This document shows, one piece after another, positions 24,206 through 34,019 of a stretch of 64,000 nt of DNA; positions within the stretch are counted from its first letter, which is position 1; each line of letters begins with the position of its first letter. This DNA comes from Immersiella caudata (Eukaryota; Ascomycota; Sordariomycetes; Sordariales; Lasiosphaeriaceae): the NCBI GenBank assembly GCA_030512335.1, contig JAULSU010000007.1, positions 1,984,001 through 2,048,000 of the forward strand, written 5' to 3'. The position numbers and the translations under genes were made by a program. The notes beneath the pieces are model-generated. The model was not told where the DNA came from. It saw only the letters and a program-made list of their open reading frames with translations, and made no database searches.

Positions 24206-26632
24206 ATGGACTGCCCTCTTCCTGTCGGTCTGGACGACGGGGACATGTCGTGGTCGGACGGCCACAGCATGGACTCAGATGACCTTCAGTCGCTGGGTAT
24301 CCCGCAGCCACCGTGGATGGCGTCTCTGTCGGCGACCTCGGTGGCCGCGTCGTCCTCCACCGTGAGCTTTGCCCGCACCGGCCAGCTTTCGCCCATCAGC
24401 AATGGCATGGACGCGTCGTCCTCGGGTGCCGACAGCTCTGCTAGCACCTCGTCGTCCTCGGCCTCTCCTCCCGACGGGGGCATGGTCCAGCTTCCGCCGC
24501 CCTCGGTCCACCCCGAGGCTTGGGCGTTGGACTACGCGGGAGCCAGCCATCTCGCCGCCATCACCGGCAGGAACGACAGCCAGGATGACATTGCCTGGGA
24601 GCAAGGATCCGACGATATCTTGGTGGCCCCGAAGCTGGAACCCCTGGACGATGATGACTTCTGCATGGACGACCTCAAGGAGGCGCCTTTGACGCCGATT
24701 CCCGCCTCGGGCCATCTCCCAACGTCCGACCAGCCCAGGGTGAAGAGGCCCCGGGGACGACCGAGGAAGCACCCACTCACGCCCAACATCATGGCCAACA
24801 AGATCACCAAGGGCCGCTCCAAGACGGGATGCCTGACTTGTCGAAAGCGCAAGAAGAAGTGCGACGAGGCCAAGCCACGATGTGAGCCATTGTTTGCCTG
24901 CCTCTCGCGCTGACACGACTTGCTAACCCTCTGCAGGCATGAACTGCGAGAAGAACGCGGTGGTCTGCGAGGGGTACCCGGAGAAGCAAATCTGGAAAAG
25001 CGGCAAGGAGAAGGCGGAAGAAGGTAAACATGGCAACCAGCATCTCCCGCTGGAAGGAAAACCTCTAACGGCGCCACAGAACGAATGCGGTCCCATAGCC
25101 TCCCATTGATTGCGATGCAACCCATATACAAGGGATTGGAGACAGTCGAGGATATGATCTTTTGGAAGCATTACCACTTCAAGCTCAGCACCGTGCTCAC
25201 CGTCGAGGGAGAGCACAAAAACGCTTTCCTGGACATGATGGTTCCGATCGCGACCAAGCATCAGGGCCTCATGCATTCCATCCTCTCCCTGGCCAGCAAG
25301 CACATCGACTTCGACACGCCGTACGGACTCAATCTTTTGAGGGACAACCCGTCCACGACGGCCCAGGCACTTCTCGAGCGCTCTCTCTACCACCACGACC
25401 AAGCCAGGTTGAAGTTTTATGACGACGTCTCGTTCGGCACCGAAGAGCCAACCCCAGACAACGAAATGCTCGTGTCCGCGCGCTACGGTCAGATGCTTTG
25501 CTTCCTTCTAGAGGCTCTGGCCGAAGGAAACCCCCGCGGCGAGCATCGCCTCCATCTTTCTGCGTACCAGAATTTGATCTCGAGCTCCCCGCCGGCGGAC
25601 TCATCATTCTTGTCGTTTATCGCCGAGTTCTTTCAATATCACATTTTCGCCGACGAACTGATCCACTCCGCCTACCATCCAGACCAACGATCGACGCAGA
25701 AGGAACCCCGTTCGCCTATCCAAATTCACCCACCGCGACTCTTGGGTGTTGCCGATGGCCTGTTAGAGTACATGTCGCAGATCACCGCAATCCGGAACAC
25801 CATTCGGACCAACATGCTGAATCAGGTCGACCCTGTCGTCAACTACGTGAGCCTTTATCGCGCGGCTGAGATCGATGCCACCATCAGGGACTGGACACCG
25901 CATTGGCCGTCCGGAGACAGCCGCGAGCGAGTGGCCCTACTGTACAAGCAGATGGCCTGGATCTACTTGGTGCGGACCATCTACCCGCCTTCGACCTCTT
26001 CGGCCTCTTCGGTGACCTCCTCAACCGTCTCCCTTCCGCCCATCCACAGCTCGCCCACCCTCGCCCGGTCGGTCTCATCCGCGGTCAACACGCCGCCCCA
26101 ATCTGCTTCAACAAGCTGTGCCTCTTCGCCAAGGCTTTCAGGGTTCGGCTCCGTCGCCGGTACCAACCCTCACAGCACCAGGCACAACACATACCCGAAC
26201 CCGCTGTCGCGCAAGAACAGCACCGCCAGCGCCGTTGCTTCGGCCGACTGTCAGACTCCCTGCAACGAGGGACGCCCTGATTCGCCACCGCCGATCCGCC
26301 GGCCTCCTATGCATGAGCACGATCCCCGCATCACGCTTGCTGTGGATGAGTCGCTCAGCATCCTCGATACGTTTAAACCCAGCGACCCGAGCCAGACACT
26401 GCTGCTGCTTCCCTGCTTCGTGATCGGCACCGCTTGCTTCACGCCTGCCCAGCAGGAGCGCATCCGTGTTGCAGTGAAGACTACCAAGGGCTACACCGGC
26501 CTGCGCAACGCCGACCGCGTGATGGACGTCCTGGAGGAGCTCTGGCGACTCATGGGCGCCGGGCAGTGGTCGGCTGTCTGGGACTGGCCCAGCATTGCTC
26601 GGAGCCTCGGATTGGATTTCATTCCTGCCTAG
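24206..26632 (+). CDS. Zn(II)2Cys6 transcription factor with AT-hook and PF11951-type domain
   Basis: Three exons: 24206..24881, 24937..25023 and 25080..26632, all junctions phase 1, giving 771 residues. Residues 1-170 are Ser/Asp-rich (likely activation region). An AT-hook (RPRGRPRKH) precedes the binuclear cluster CLTCRKRKKKC-x6-CMNC-x6-C with cysteines at 209, 212, 219, 226, 229 and 236. The first intron splits the codon of the fourth cysteine. After a basic linker (KQIWKSGKEKAEE) comes a helical region beginning at about residue 255 (FWKHYHFKLSTVLTVEGEHKNAF, HQGLMHSILSLASKHI) that fits the fungal transcription factor domain 2 (PF11951), interrupted by a Ser-rich insertion at about 560-660. 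Family membership is clear. I do not assign an orthologue. It is likely a nuclear regulator; its targets cannot be inferred from neighbours. Confidence 0.9.
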
Positions 26633-27476
26633 AAGGGCTGCTCGGCTTCTCTTACATTGTCTTCGGACTCTCATTTGGTTCGCGATTCCCTTTTCCTAGC
26701 TTTATTCGCTTGAATTTCTCATTAGCAAGCTCCTGTCCATCTCTTGACCTTGGTGTCATCTGTCTGGAGCGGGACTTGGGGAGCGATCACAGGCCGTTGT
26801 ATACCATCATTTGCCGAGGTGTGTTTATTGTTGCCTTCCCTCATTGGCACTATCTATTAGCGAACCCGTGATTTTCTCTCTATTTATTCCACAGACAAGT
26901 GTCTTGGATCTCTTCAATACCTTGCTGCATTGCGTTGGCCTCTATTTTGGCCCCAAAATGTCGAGATCAGGGGTTCAGGCGCGAAGGAAGGGGTTTGGAT
27001 TCAGGGTGAAAGAGTTCTCGGTGCTCGGATTTCACTTCTCATGACGATTTGTTTGATGGTTGATTGGGAATGCATAGCCGGAAGTTCGGTGGGTTGGGAA
27101 CTATAAAACATACCCCAGACAAAAACAGGATGGGGCCACATTTGGCGTGACAGGAGAAACCGGTTGTGAGCAGATGGGTTTGTTTTTTACGCCAGGGTAA
27201 TCTCTTCGGAGTGCCTTGCCACGGCAGAGTTTTGGGTTTTTTTTTGTTTTTTTTTTAGTTATCTCATGACGCTTAGTCAGATACAAATCTGCATGTCGAG
27301 CAGACTTTTGTGGGTAGCCTGCATCAAGTGAATGCCACTAGTCGTGCTGTTGTTGTATGATACTCATGGGGGGACGATTGGTAAACGGTGTATTCATCTA
27401 CACCTGCCACAGCGCGACTAGCTGCTAGGGAATAATTATTACATTGGTTGGCAGACATCTGCATTCTCTACTTCCT
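26633..27476. other. Convergent intergenic region
   Basis: About 840 bases between the Zn2Cys6 gene and the decarboxylase-like gene, expected to hold both 3' UTRs. A T-rich run lies at about 27236-27256. No gene was recognised. Confidence 0.5.
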
Positions 27477-29081
27477 TCAGGAGCGCACAACACACACCTG
27501 ACTTCTGACCGGCACATTGGCGCTCCCACCGACCTGGGGAAACATGTCCACCTTTACTCCCTTTCGAAACATCAGGCAATGGGACGAACCTCCGAAATGG
27601 AACATGCCGATCTCGTCACCCTTCTTTACCCTCTGGCCCTCTTTGACGGTGATTTCACAAGTGCTAACCTCATCCATCCCAACACCAATGAACGCCATCA
27701 GCCCAATCGCCGGGTTGTCCGCCTCGAGGAAGATAATGGCTCGAGTCGCTAGCGCTGTGAGGTATCCTTGGGCCGTCGAAATGCCAGCCTTCTCGATCTC
27801 AACATCAATCTTGCCCGAATCGTTGCTTTCCCAAAGCACTTCGCTGAAATACGTCCCATCCTTCACAAAGGCCCGGCGAACAACCCCCGAGACCGGGGCA
27901 TGCCACCGGTGGTAGGAAAGCGCCGAGAGGAAGGCTTGGTAAACAGTCTACGGCAAATATCAGCTCATTATCTCCATTCTAGGAAGTTTTCTGTTGCTTC
28001 GGAAGGCTCGAGAGAGTTTTCGCTTGCGAGACAACAAAAGGTCAAAACGGGAAGAAAAACACTTCAGTTTGCACTTACTCCCCCAGCAAATTGCTCAGAC
28101 TCGGGGGCGTGTGCCAACATATCCAGCACCGAATAAGGTTGGGCCTTCACCCAGAAGCGGTCACGCAACTTAACGTCCCTCGCAACATGAAAAGGCTTAG
28201 ACTCGCAGGCGTTCGCGACCACGCTGTCATCGTCAGGAGACGCAACCGGCCGCGCGTCGGGACGGAGACGTCGTGTGAAGAAGTCTACACAGGTGTCAGT
28301 AGCGATTCCACCAGTGAGTCTCAGGGGGGAGTAACCAAAACCAGGCCAACCTACCATCCCACGACTTATAGCCATGATACTTGGCTCCCGGATCACACAC
28401 AAACATGTCTTCAAACTTGTAGTCCGTCCCCCTGGCTGCGTTCGCCACCTCCATCAGATCACTGTACGCCGTCTCCCCAAACCATCCCGTCTTATGACCC
28501 CCCAATACTTCCGCCGACTTCTCACTCTTCAAAAACTCACCCCACTCATTCAGCACGTCTTTCAACGCCTTGTTCACCTCCGGGTCCAAAAATGCAGCAT
28601 GTCCGCTCGGCGTTCCCATCGCATAGTCAAACACCGCAACCAACGGCACCCCGACCATCCCCACATCAGCCGCCGCGTCAGTCCATTCGGGCGCTCTCCC
28701 GAAGACCCTGTTTATCACAGATAGCATGTGCTTGTATCCGCGGATTTGCTTGCCGCCGGTGGGGTCGGAGGCGTAGCAGGGCTTGCGGGGGACTTCATCC
28801 CACATGGCGGTGAAGTACATGTAGATGCGAGGGGTGGACTCGATGAGGGATTGGAAGGCGGCGAGTGCGGGGGTTAGAGGGGGGTGTTGGTGGGCAGGAA
28901 TAGAATCGAGGTACGCGATGTGCGAGGAGAGCCATTTGGCGTGGACTGACGGAGGGTTAGCTTGGTGTTGAGGATGTAAAGGGAGATACTGACTTCGGTG
29001 GTCGGTTGGGAGCCAGTCACCGGTCCGGTGGACGCGGTATTGAGAGGGGATGTCGTGATGATTGCCGAATTGGTGGACCAT
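27477..29081 (-). CDS. Phosphatidylserine decarboxylase-like enzyme (PSD / PsiD-type)
   Basis: Four exons on the minus strand: 29081..28994, 28945..28355, 28284..28079 and 27947..27477, giving 451 residues. The first intron (48 nt, branch GCTAAC) is in frame and can be overlooked. The N-terminal third (HRTGDWLPTDHR..., later WDEVPRKP) is the PSDC-related extension of the fungal PSD-like group. The catalytic part shows FFTRRLRPDARPV, the conserved His in WHAPVSG, and near the C-terminus KKGDEIGMFHFGGSSHC. The Gly-Ser-Ser is the expected self-cleavage site that makes the pyruvoyl group. The family includes membrane-lipid PSDs and soluble aromatic amino-acid decarboxylases such as Psilocybe PsiD (about 440 residues). 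No membrane segment or mitochondrial presequence is seen, favouring the soluble group. The substrate cannot be told from sequence. Confidence 0.88.
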
Positions 29082-29510
29082 GATGGTGATTGCTGAAGAC
29101 GTTCCAATGGGTACGGTGAAATGTCGATTTGGGAGAGAAGATCACGAAGAGAGGATGGTGATTGGGAGAGTATGGTTGATTTTTTTTTTTTGGGGGGGGG
29201 GGGGGGGGGAAGGTCAAGTAATCAAGGCCAGTTGCTGTCGGGCATAACCCGGTGACGGACTGCATTTGGACTCGGATCATGACGCAAGGAGCCGCCACAC
29301 GTCCGTGGTAACGCTCGACCGGTCTCTTTGACAGGTCATCCGCAACGGGGTGCTTGGGCGAAAGGCACTGTAAACAACCAGAATAAATCCAAATCGTATT
29401 CAGTACGTCTTCAGTACGTCTTCCGTACGTCATTGTGTAACCATCTAATGCTCTGGGGTATCATAACTCTCCAAATTGAGGTCCTACTGCCAAATCAAAT
29501 CCTGATGCCT
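29082..29510. other. Intergenic region with a T12G18 tract
   Basis: Promoter side of the decarboxylase-like gene and 3' side of the zinc-finger gene (both minus strand). A block of 12 T followed by 18 G lies at 29180-29209. No gene seen. Confidence 0.6.
29180..29209. repeat. Homopolymer block T12G18
   Basis: Twelve T directly followed by eighteen G, about 100 bases upstream of the decarboxylase-like start. The G run could form a quadruplex and is likely length-unstable, and its exact length may also be a sequencing artefact. Confidence 0.85.
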
Positions 29511-30368
29511 TCATGGTGATGCTGAAGTTTTCCCTTTTGCTTTGCTTCGTACATAAGCAGCGTGCTGCTTCTTGTGCTCTTTCCTGTCCTTCTCGTTCAG
29601 CGGGTTGTAGAGGACGCCGCACTCCTTGCATATCGTAAACCCTGAGTCGGCCTTGAGGGAGAGGTTCAGTGTGGTTTGCACCATGTCTTTCGGCCGGCGC
29701 TTCCCTGTCTTTTTTTTGCCGCCGGGTAGATTTTTGGTGGTCATCGTAACAGATTCCAGCACGTTCAGCTTGCTCGACGTTGTCTCTAGCATAGGTTTCC
29801 TTTGGCGGCGTGAATTAGGGCCTAGTGACAACCCGGCGTCCAGACCCCCGTCAGGCTGGCGCTCTGGTACATCCGTCTCCTCTCTATCCTCATATTTTGT
29901 CGCTCCATAGTTGGTCTTAATTCTAAGACTCCGTTCCCCCCCTATGTCAAGTCGCGTCGTAAGCCTCCTCTTTTCCCGCCCCGTAAAAGATGGTATCGGT
30001 GATGATGGCGGAGGCGTCAACGTTGGCTCCACGGTGTCAGAGGACGGGACAGCAGGTATGCTTGAGCTTGAAGGGACGCGCTTGAAGTATGACAGGATTG
30101 AGTCCCGTTTCGGCGGTGGCCTGGTTCGGGGATGCTTTGGCAGCTGTGGCTGAGATTCTTTGCGAGGTGCCTCTTCCTCCTTCGCCGATGCTACCCTTTG
30201 TCTCTTCGGCGACGGCGCCTCGGGTTCTTGGACAGGCGCAGATCGTTTTCCGTACGTCCGCAACGGCCGTTTCCGCTCCCGAGGCGCAGGGTTCAACAAT
30301 GAGTTTGCGTCTGTACCTTGTGTCATGACTGATGCTTCGGCGGTTTCTGTCCCTTGGGGGCGGGCCAT
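29511..30368 (-). CDS. ESCO/Eco1-type C2H2 zinc-finger protein lacking the acetyltransferase domain
   Basis: The open frame extends upstream to about 30533, but the first in-frame ATG is at 30368, giving 285 residues. A 5' exon further upstream is possible. Near the N-terminus is KRPLRTYGKRS, the usual opening block of fungal Eco1-like proteins. A PIP-like motif (RDSILSYFKRV) follows in the first third. The C-terminus has the ESCO zinc finger: CKEC, then VLYNPLNEKDRKEH and KKQH. Full-length Eco1 acetylates cohesin Smc3 at replication forks through a GNAT domain after the finger. Here the protein stops about 15 residues past the finger and the next gene begins soon after, so there is no acetyltransferase. 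It may be a PCNA-associated zinc-finger protein or a remnant of Eco1. The function is inferred only. Confidence 0.7.
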   Translation of the reverse strand: MARPQGTETAEASVMTQGTDANSLLNPAPRERKRPLRTYGKRSAPVQEPEAPSPKRQRVASAKEEEAPRKESQPQLPKHPRTRPPPKRDSILSYFKRVPSSSSIPAVPSSDTVEPTLTPPPSSPIPSFTGREKRRLTTRLDIGGERSLRIKTNYGATKYEDREETDVPERQPDGGLDAGLSLGPNSRRQRKPMLETTSSKLNVLESVTMTTKNLPGGKKKTGKRRPKDMVQTTLNLSLKADSGFTICKECGVLYNPLNEKDRKEHKKQHAAYVRSKAKGKTSASP

Positions 30369-30726
30369 ACTTGGCGATTTTGAGTCCTTGGTTGCGGCGA
30401 GGGAGAAGGCCGAGGGAGTTGGGCCGTTGAGTGCTACGCGGGCGAAGAGCGCGTCGAAGCTAGAGGGCGGACCTAGGCTGTTGTTATCGAAGGATGTAGC
30501 GCATGTAATGGTACAAAATGCCAAGTGAGACACGTCCTGAAAGGACAGCCTCTTGGAATAATGCAGAATTTGGTGAGCGGCTGTTTGTTGCTCCGGACTC
30601 GGCCCCGCAATGGTCGGGGTCGGAATTGAAAAGTCGCGGCGCGTCGGAGCGCGTCTGGCGTGCCAAGACTTAGACTGCGCGATGACGCGCGGGGCTCAAA
30701 CATCCCTGCATCTTTTGAACAAAGCC

Positions 30727-30734
30727 ATCCGGAG
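30727..30734. repeat. Left target-site duplication of the hAT element
   Basis: ATCCGGAG directly precedes the left terminal repeat. The identical 8 bases follow the right end at 33072-33079, the duplication length typical of hAT transposons. Confidence 0.95.
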
Positions 30735-33071
30735 TAGTGTCCCGTAACAGTAAAGTGAAATTTCATTTTTTCACTCAAATCTGGGTATCGATTTCGTATG
30801 AGATTTTGGTGAAAATGCCAAGGCGTATGGGTGAAATGGGGCCCCACATTCTTCCTGACTGGGCATTTGACTGGGGTTGGGTTTTCGTGTCCAAAAAAAT
30901 TGAAATTTGGCTATCTGAAATAGAAAACTAAGACAGGAGTGCCTCCATCTCGTCGTCCGAGTCATCACCAAGGCTGGCGAGGAAGGCTTCTAAGCCATCC
31001 TCGCTCACAGGCTCAAATACCGATTGGTAATCGTCTTCCATCTCCATCAAAATAACCGCTGAGACTTCCTCCCAACGCTCGGGCCGGCTTTTCTCCGCTC
31101 CGGAGACTGGTAGCTCCTTCAACCTAGCCAAAACCTTGGTGTTGAGGAATAAGAACGCCGCGAAATTGGTCCTTTCCGGCGTGAGGCGATTCCGAACCTT
31201 ACTTTGGATAAACCTGGTGGCTGAAAAGGAGCGTTCTGAGGGCACACTGTTGGCGAGGGTCGAAAAGATGCGTCTGGCCAACGGCGCTAGTTCCAAATCG
31301 GTAACGCTCTGCCGCAGCCAGAAATCGTAGGGTTTGATGATTTGGTTGTAAGTTGATGAAGCTATTCCGAAGTGGGCCCCATCCTGCTTCCGGAACTCGC
31401 TGAACTGCCGTTGCACCGCTGGCCAGGCAGTTGCCGTACAATAACGCCGCAAAAAGGCCTCGATTCGCGTGAGCTGGTTGATGGTGAGGTTCAGGTGCCG
31501 GGTGGCTGGATCCAAGGCCCAAGCAACCAGGTGGATTTCCAAGGTTTGCTTACCCTCACGCGTTGCCAGCGTTGTGAGCAGTAGTTGCCAGTTGACTTCG
31601 CTCCACTCGCCGGACCGTTGCAACTGTCGCCAGTTGGCTTCGATCTTTCGCCAGTTGAAAATGGTGTGCCCCACGTTCAAACGGTCAGATTCTGACTGGT
31701 CCTGAACCTCCCCCACAGGCTTCAAAATCGTACTTAGAACCTCAACCCCACGCCAGAATTGGTGATTTTTAAGGCTGGCGATGACCTCATTTTGCGTGGA
31801 TCTTTCCTGGGAGTCGCGAGAAAGTGGGGTATTCTCATCGCGAGCCCACGCGAGTAGGGCGTCCTTATTATCGAAAACAGAAGTCAGGGCGCGTAATTGC
31901 GTGCCCCAGCGCGTGATGACGGAAGTGATCAAGGCCTTGTTTTGCTGGTAAATGCGCAGTTGCCATTGCCGGAGAATGGCGAGTTGGAGTTTGGATTTCT
32001 TGAAAAATGCCACGATTTTGGCGACGGCTAACATTAAGGATTTCCAGGGCTCAATCTTCAGAATGTCTTTGATCAAAAGCTGGAAGCCATGGGAATCGCA
32101 GAGGGTATAGAAAATGTGTGAGAAAGCAGGTCTCTTGGCCATCTCTCGGTGGAACTTGCGCATCGTGGAGTTGGTGTCTGTAACGATTCCATTGATCTTG
32201 GATGTCTCGTCCCCAACGAGATCATGAATGAGGGGCTCAATGAGCGACACGTAGCCGTCGGCGGAGTGAGCTGCTGTACCGGTATCGATCGTATCCCAAT
32301 AGAAAGCCGCAGCGTTGGGGATCTGGAAGGAGACGTTGATCACTCGATTGCCAGACGTATCGTCTGAGCCGTCAACAATGAGGTTGATCAACGGTGCTTG
32401 CTTGACATAGGCGAGGACTTCGTCGCGGCGTTCCGACCAGACCGTCGGCAGCCAGCCGGCAATTGCGTCACCGGTCGGAGATCGAAAAGCGGGGTTGAGT
32501 TCATGGATGAACTCCTTCATCGCTGGACTCTCGAGCAGCGTAAATGGCAGCCCCATAGAAAATATCGCTGTAGCCGCCATTTTCGAAGCTTTCTCTTGGT
32601 AGCCTTTGGGCTGGGGTCGGATGGTAACTAGCGTAGCAATTGATCGTTGTTGCATGGCGACTTTGCGGCGGCGGTACGGCGCACACCCAATGAGGTGACG
32701 CCTCTGCCGGTAGATGTTCTCTGCTGCCGTCTTTTGGCACCAATTGCAGGTGAGCCGCGGCTTCTTGAATCCGGTAACTTCGCGCTCGTCAAATTCAGCG
32801 CGAATGGCGTCGTTTGCAAGGCCTGTAACAAAGGCTGAGTGGCTTTCTGAAGCCATCGCGATGTTGGATTTAATTGAGGATTGAGAAAGTGTGGAGGTTT
32901 GTGGGGATTGATGGCGGTGAGGATAAAAAGTGGGTACAATTCTTACCATACAAAACCCTAACCCTTGCCAAGACCCCGATTACTAATGTAAATACCCATA
33001 CGTTCAATGGGGGTGTTGAAAAAATTGAAAATTCGTATGGACTTGGATTGAATGGTAAATACGGAACACTA
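30735..33071 (-). mobile_element. Complete hAT-superfamily DNA transposon
   Basis: The element is 2,337 bp. Its left end is TAGTGTCCCGTA and its right end, read inward on the other strand, is TAGTGTTCCGTA: 12-bp terminal inverted repeats with one mismatch. Identical 8-bp flanks (ATCCGGAG) are a perfect target-site duplication. A subterminal motif containing CGTATG recurs near both ends (about 30792 and 30823 on the left, 32999 and 33033 on the right), as expected for transposase binding. The single internal gene is an uninterrupted transposase frame on the minus strand. The insertion lies about 50 bases past the VMA12 stop codon, probably in its 3' UTR, and about 370 bases upstream of the annotated start of the ESCO-finger gene. 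Structure suggests a recent and possibly autonomous copy. Confidence 0.93.
30928..32949 (-). CDS. hAT transposase
   Basis: Intact 673-residue frame from ATG 32949. A second in-frame ATG at 32856 (MASESHSAF) is an equally plausible start and would give 642 residues. The N-terminus carries a BED-like zinc knuckle (CNWCQK ... RRHLIGC). The central part has LINLIVDGSDDTSGNRVINVSF and GIVTDTNSTMRKFHREM, which fit the first two acidic regions of the RNase H-like hAT core. The C-terminus holds the hAT dimerisation signature, LANSVPSERSFSATRFI followed by KVRNRLTPER. The protein cuts and pastes the surrounding element by recognising its terminal and subterminal repeats. I see no stop codon or frameshift and no obvious burst of repeat-induced C-to-T change. 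Confidence 0.93.
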   Translation of the reverse strand: MVRIVPTFYPHRHQSPQTSTLSQSSIKSNIAMASESHSAFVTGLANDAIRAEFDEREVTGFKKPRLTCNWCQKTAAENIYRQRRHLIGCAPYRRRKVAMQQRSIATLVTIRPQPKGYQEKASKMAATAIFSMGLPFTLLESPAMKEFIHELNPAFRSPTGDAIAGWLPTVWSERRDEVLAYVKQAPLINLIVDGSDDTSGNRVINVSFQIPNAAAFYWDTIDTGTAAHSADGYVSLIEPLIHDLVGDETSKINGIVTDTNSTMRKFHREMAKRPAFSHIFYTLCDSHGFQLLIKDILKIEPWKSLMLAVAKIVAFFKKSKLQLAILRQWQLRIYQQNKALITSVITRWGTQLRALTSVFDNKDALLAWARDENTPLSRDSQERSTQNEVIASLKNHQFWRGVEVLSTILKPVGEVQDQSESDRLNVGHTIFNWRKIEANWRQLQRSGEWSEVNWQLLLTTLATREGKQTLEIHLVAWALDPATRHLNLTINQLTRIEAFLRRYCTATAWPAVQRQFSEFRKQDGAHFGIASSTYNQIIKPYDFWLRQSVTDLELAPLARRIFSTLANSVPSERSFSATRFIQSKVRNRLTPERTNFAAFLFLNTKVLARLKELPVSGAEKSRPERWEEVSAVILMEMEDDYQSVFEPVSEDGLEAFLASLGDDSDDEMEALLS

Positions 33072-33079
33072 ATCCGGAG
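33072..33079. repeat. Right target-site duplication of the hAT element
   Basis: ATCCGGAG, identical to 30727-30734, immediately outside the right inverted repeat. Confidence 0.95.
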
Positions 33080-33123
33080 AGGTGGATGCACGTATTTGGA
33101 TTCAACACTATTGTACATCTTCT

Positions 33124-34019
33124 TCATTGTTTGACTTCATCCAGCTTCCTTCTCCTGAGATTCCCTTCCCCTAGAGAGATATTTGACTCGATCGCGGGCA
33201 GTTTTTCCGATCCTTTCTCTTCGCTACCCTGACCAACAACCCATGTCTCGACCACTTGTTTGACCTCCTTGAATGCCTTTTCCTTCCTTTTCTCCTTCTT
33301 CTTCTCCTCCCCAAGATGCCATATATACCCCGAATACAGCCCAACTTCGGCAATTCCCACTAGTATACTCCCCCCGAGGGTCAGAAACAGGCGTGCTGGG
33401 GTACTCCACCACCGGGCGAGCACCCAAAGCGTCCCGGCAACGCCGAAGATGCTCACCAGGAAGTTGAGAATCAGGATCAGCTGCCGGTGTACATCATCGT
33501 AGGTGACACCGTCATCTCCCAGGTCGTCCTTCGTACCTGGCCTGTTTGCTTCGGCAAACGATTGGGCCATCTTCGACTGGTTAGGAAACCGTTGTGAGAA
33601 TGTCTCCAGCGGTGACAAGGGGTTCGTCATGCGCTCATAGGCGCGTTGTTCCTCTTCTCTTCGTAGACGTGTCATCAGGGCTTTGTACTCTTCCGACTGA
33701 AGTATGCAGGTTAGCAAAATGGAGAGCATCAACCAGGTGTGGGGATGCGGCGTACGGGCTCAGGTTTCGGCGGCGGAGGCGGGATATAAACTCTGGAGCT
33801 CTTCAATAATTGTTCGAGTGTATACTGTTTTAGGCCTCCATCTTTGAGCTCTGTCCATAGGTCGATGATTTGGCCGTGTGAGATGGGATTGCCCACAGCA
33901 ACATCGTCGAGTGCAGGGTCGCTTTCGCATCGCTGCAGGTTTCTCTGTTCCGAATGCGCCAGCTCTGTCCGTGCCTGTAAACCCTCCGCAATGAAAGGAG
34001 TTATAGTAAGAAGTACCAT
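33124..34019 (-). CDS. VMA12: V-ATPase assembly factor VMA12 (Vph2) homologue
   Basis: Two exons on the minus strand, 34019..33756 and 33696..33124, joined in phase 0 across a 59-nt intron, giving 278 residues. The opening MVLLTITPFIAEGLQ, the block LEQLLKSSRVYIPPPPPKPEP and, across the junction, EEYKALMTRLRREEEQRAYERM are diagnostic of the Vma12 family. Two membrane segments follow (LILILNFLVSIFGVAGTLWV and LFLTLGGSILVGIAEVGLY), then a Lys-rich cytosolic tail. The protein acts in the ER membrane with Vma21/Vma22 partners to assemble the V0 sector of the vacuolar H+-ATPase. It shares a 400-bp divergent promoter region with the COQ1 gene. Confidence 0.93.
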
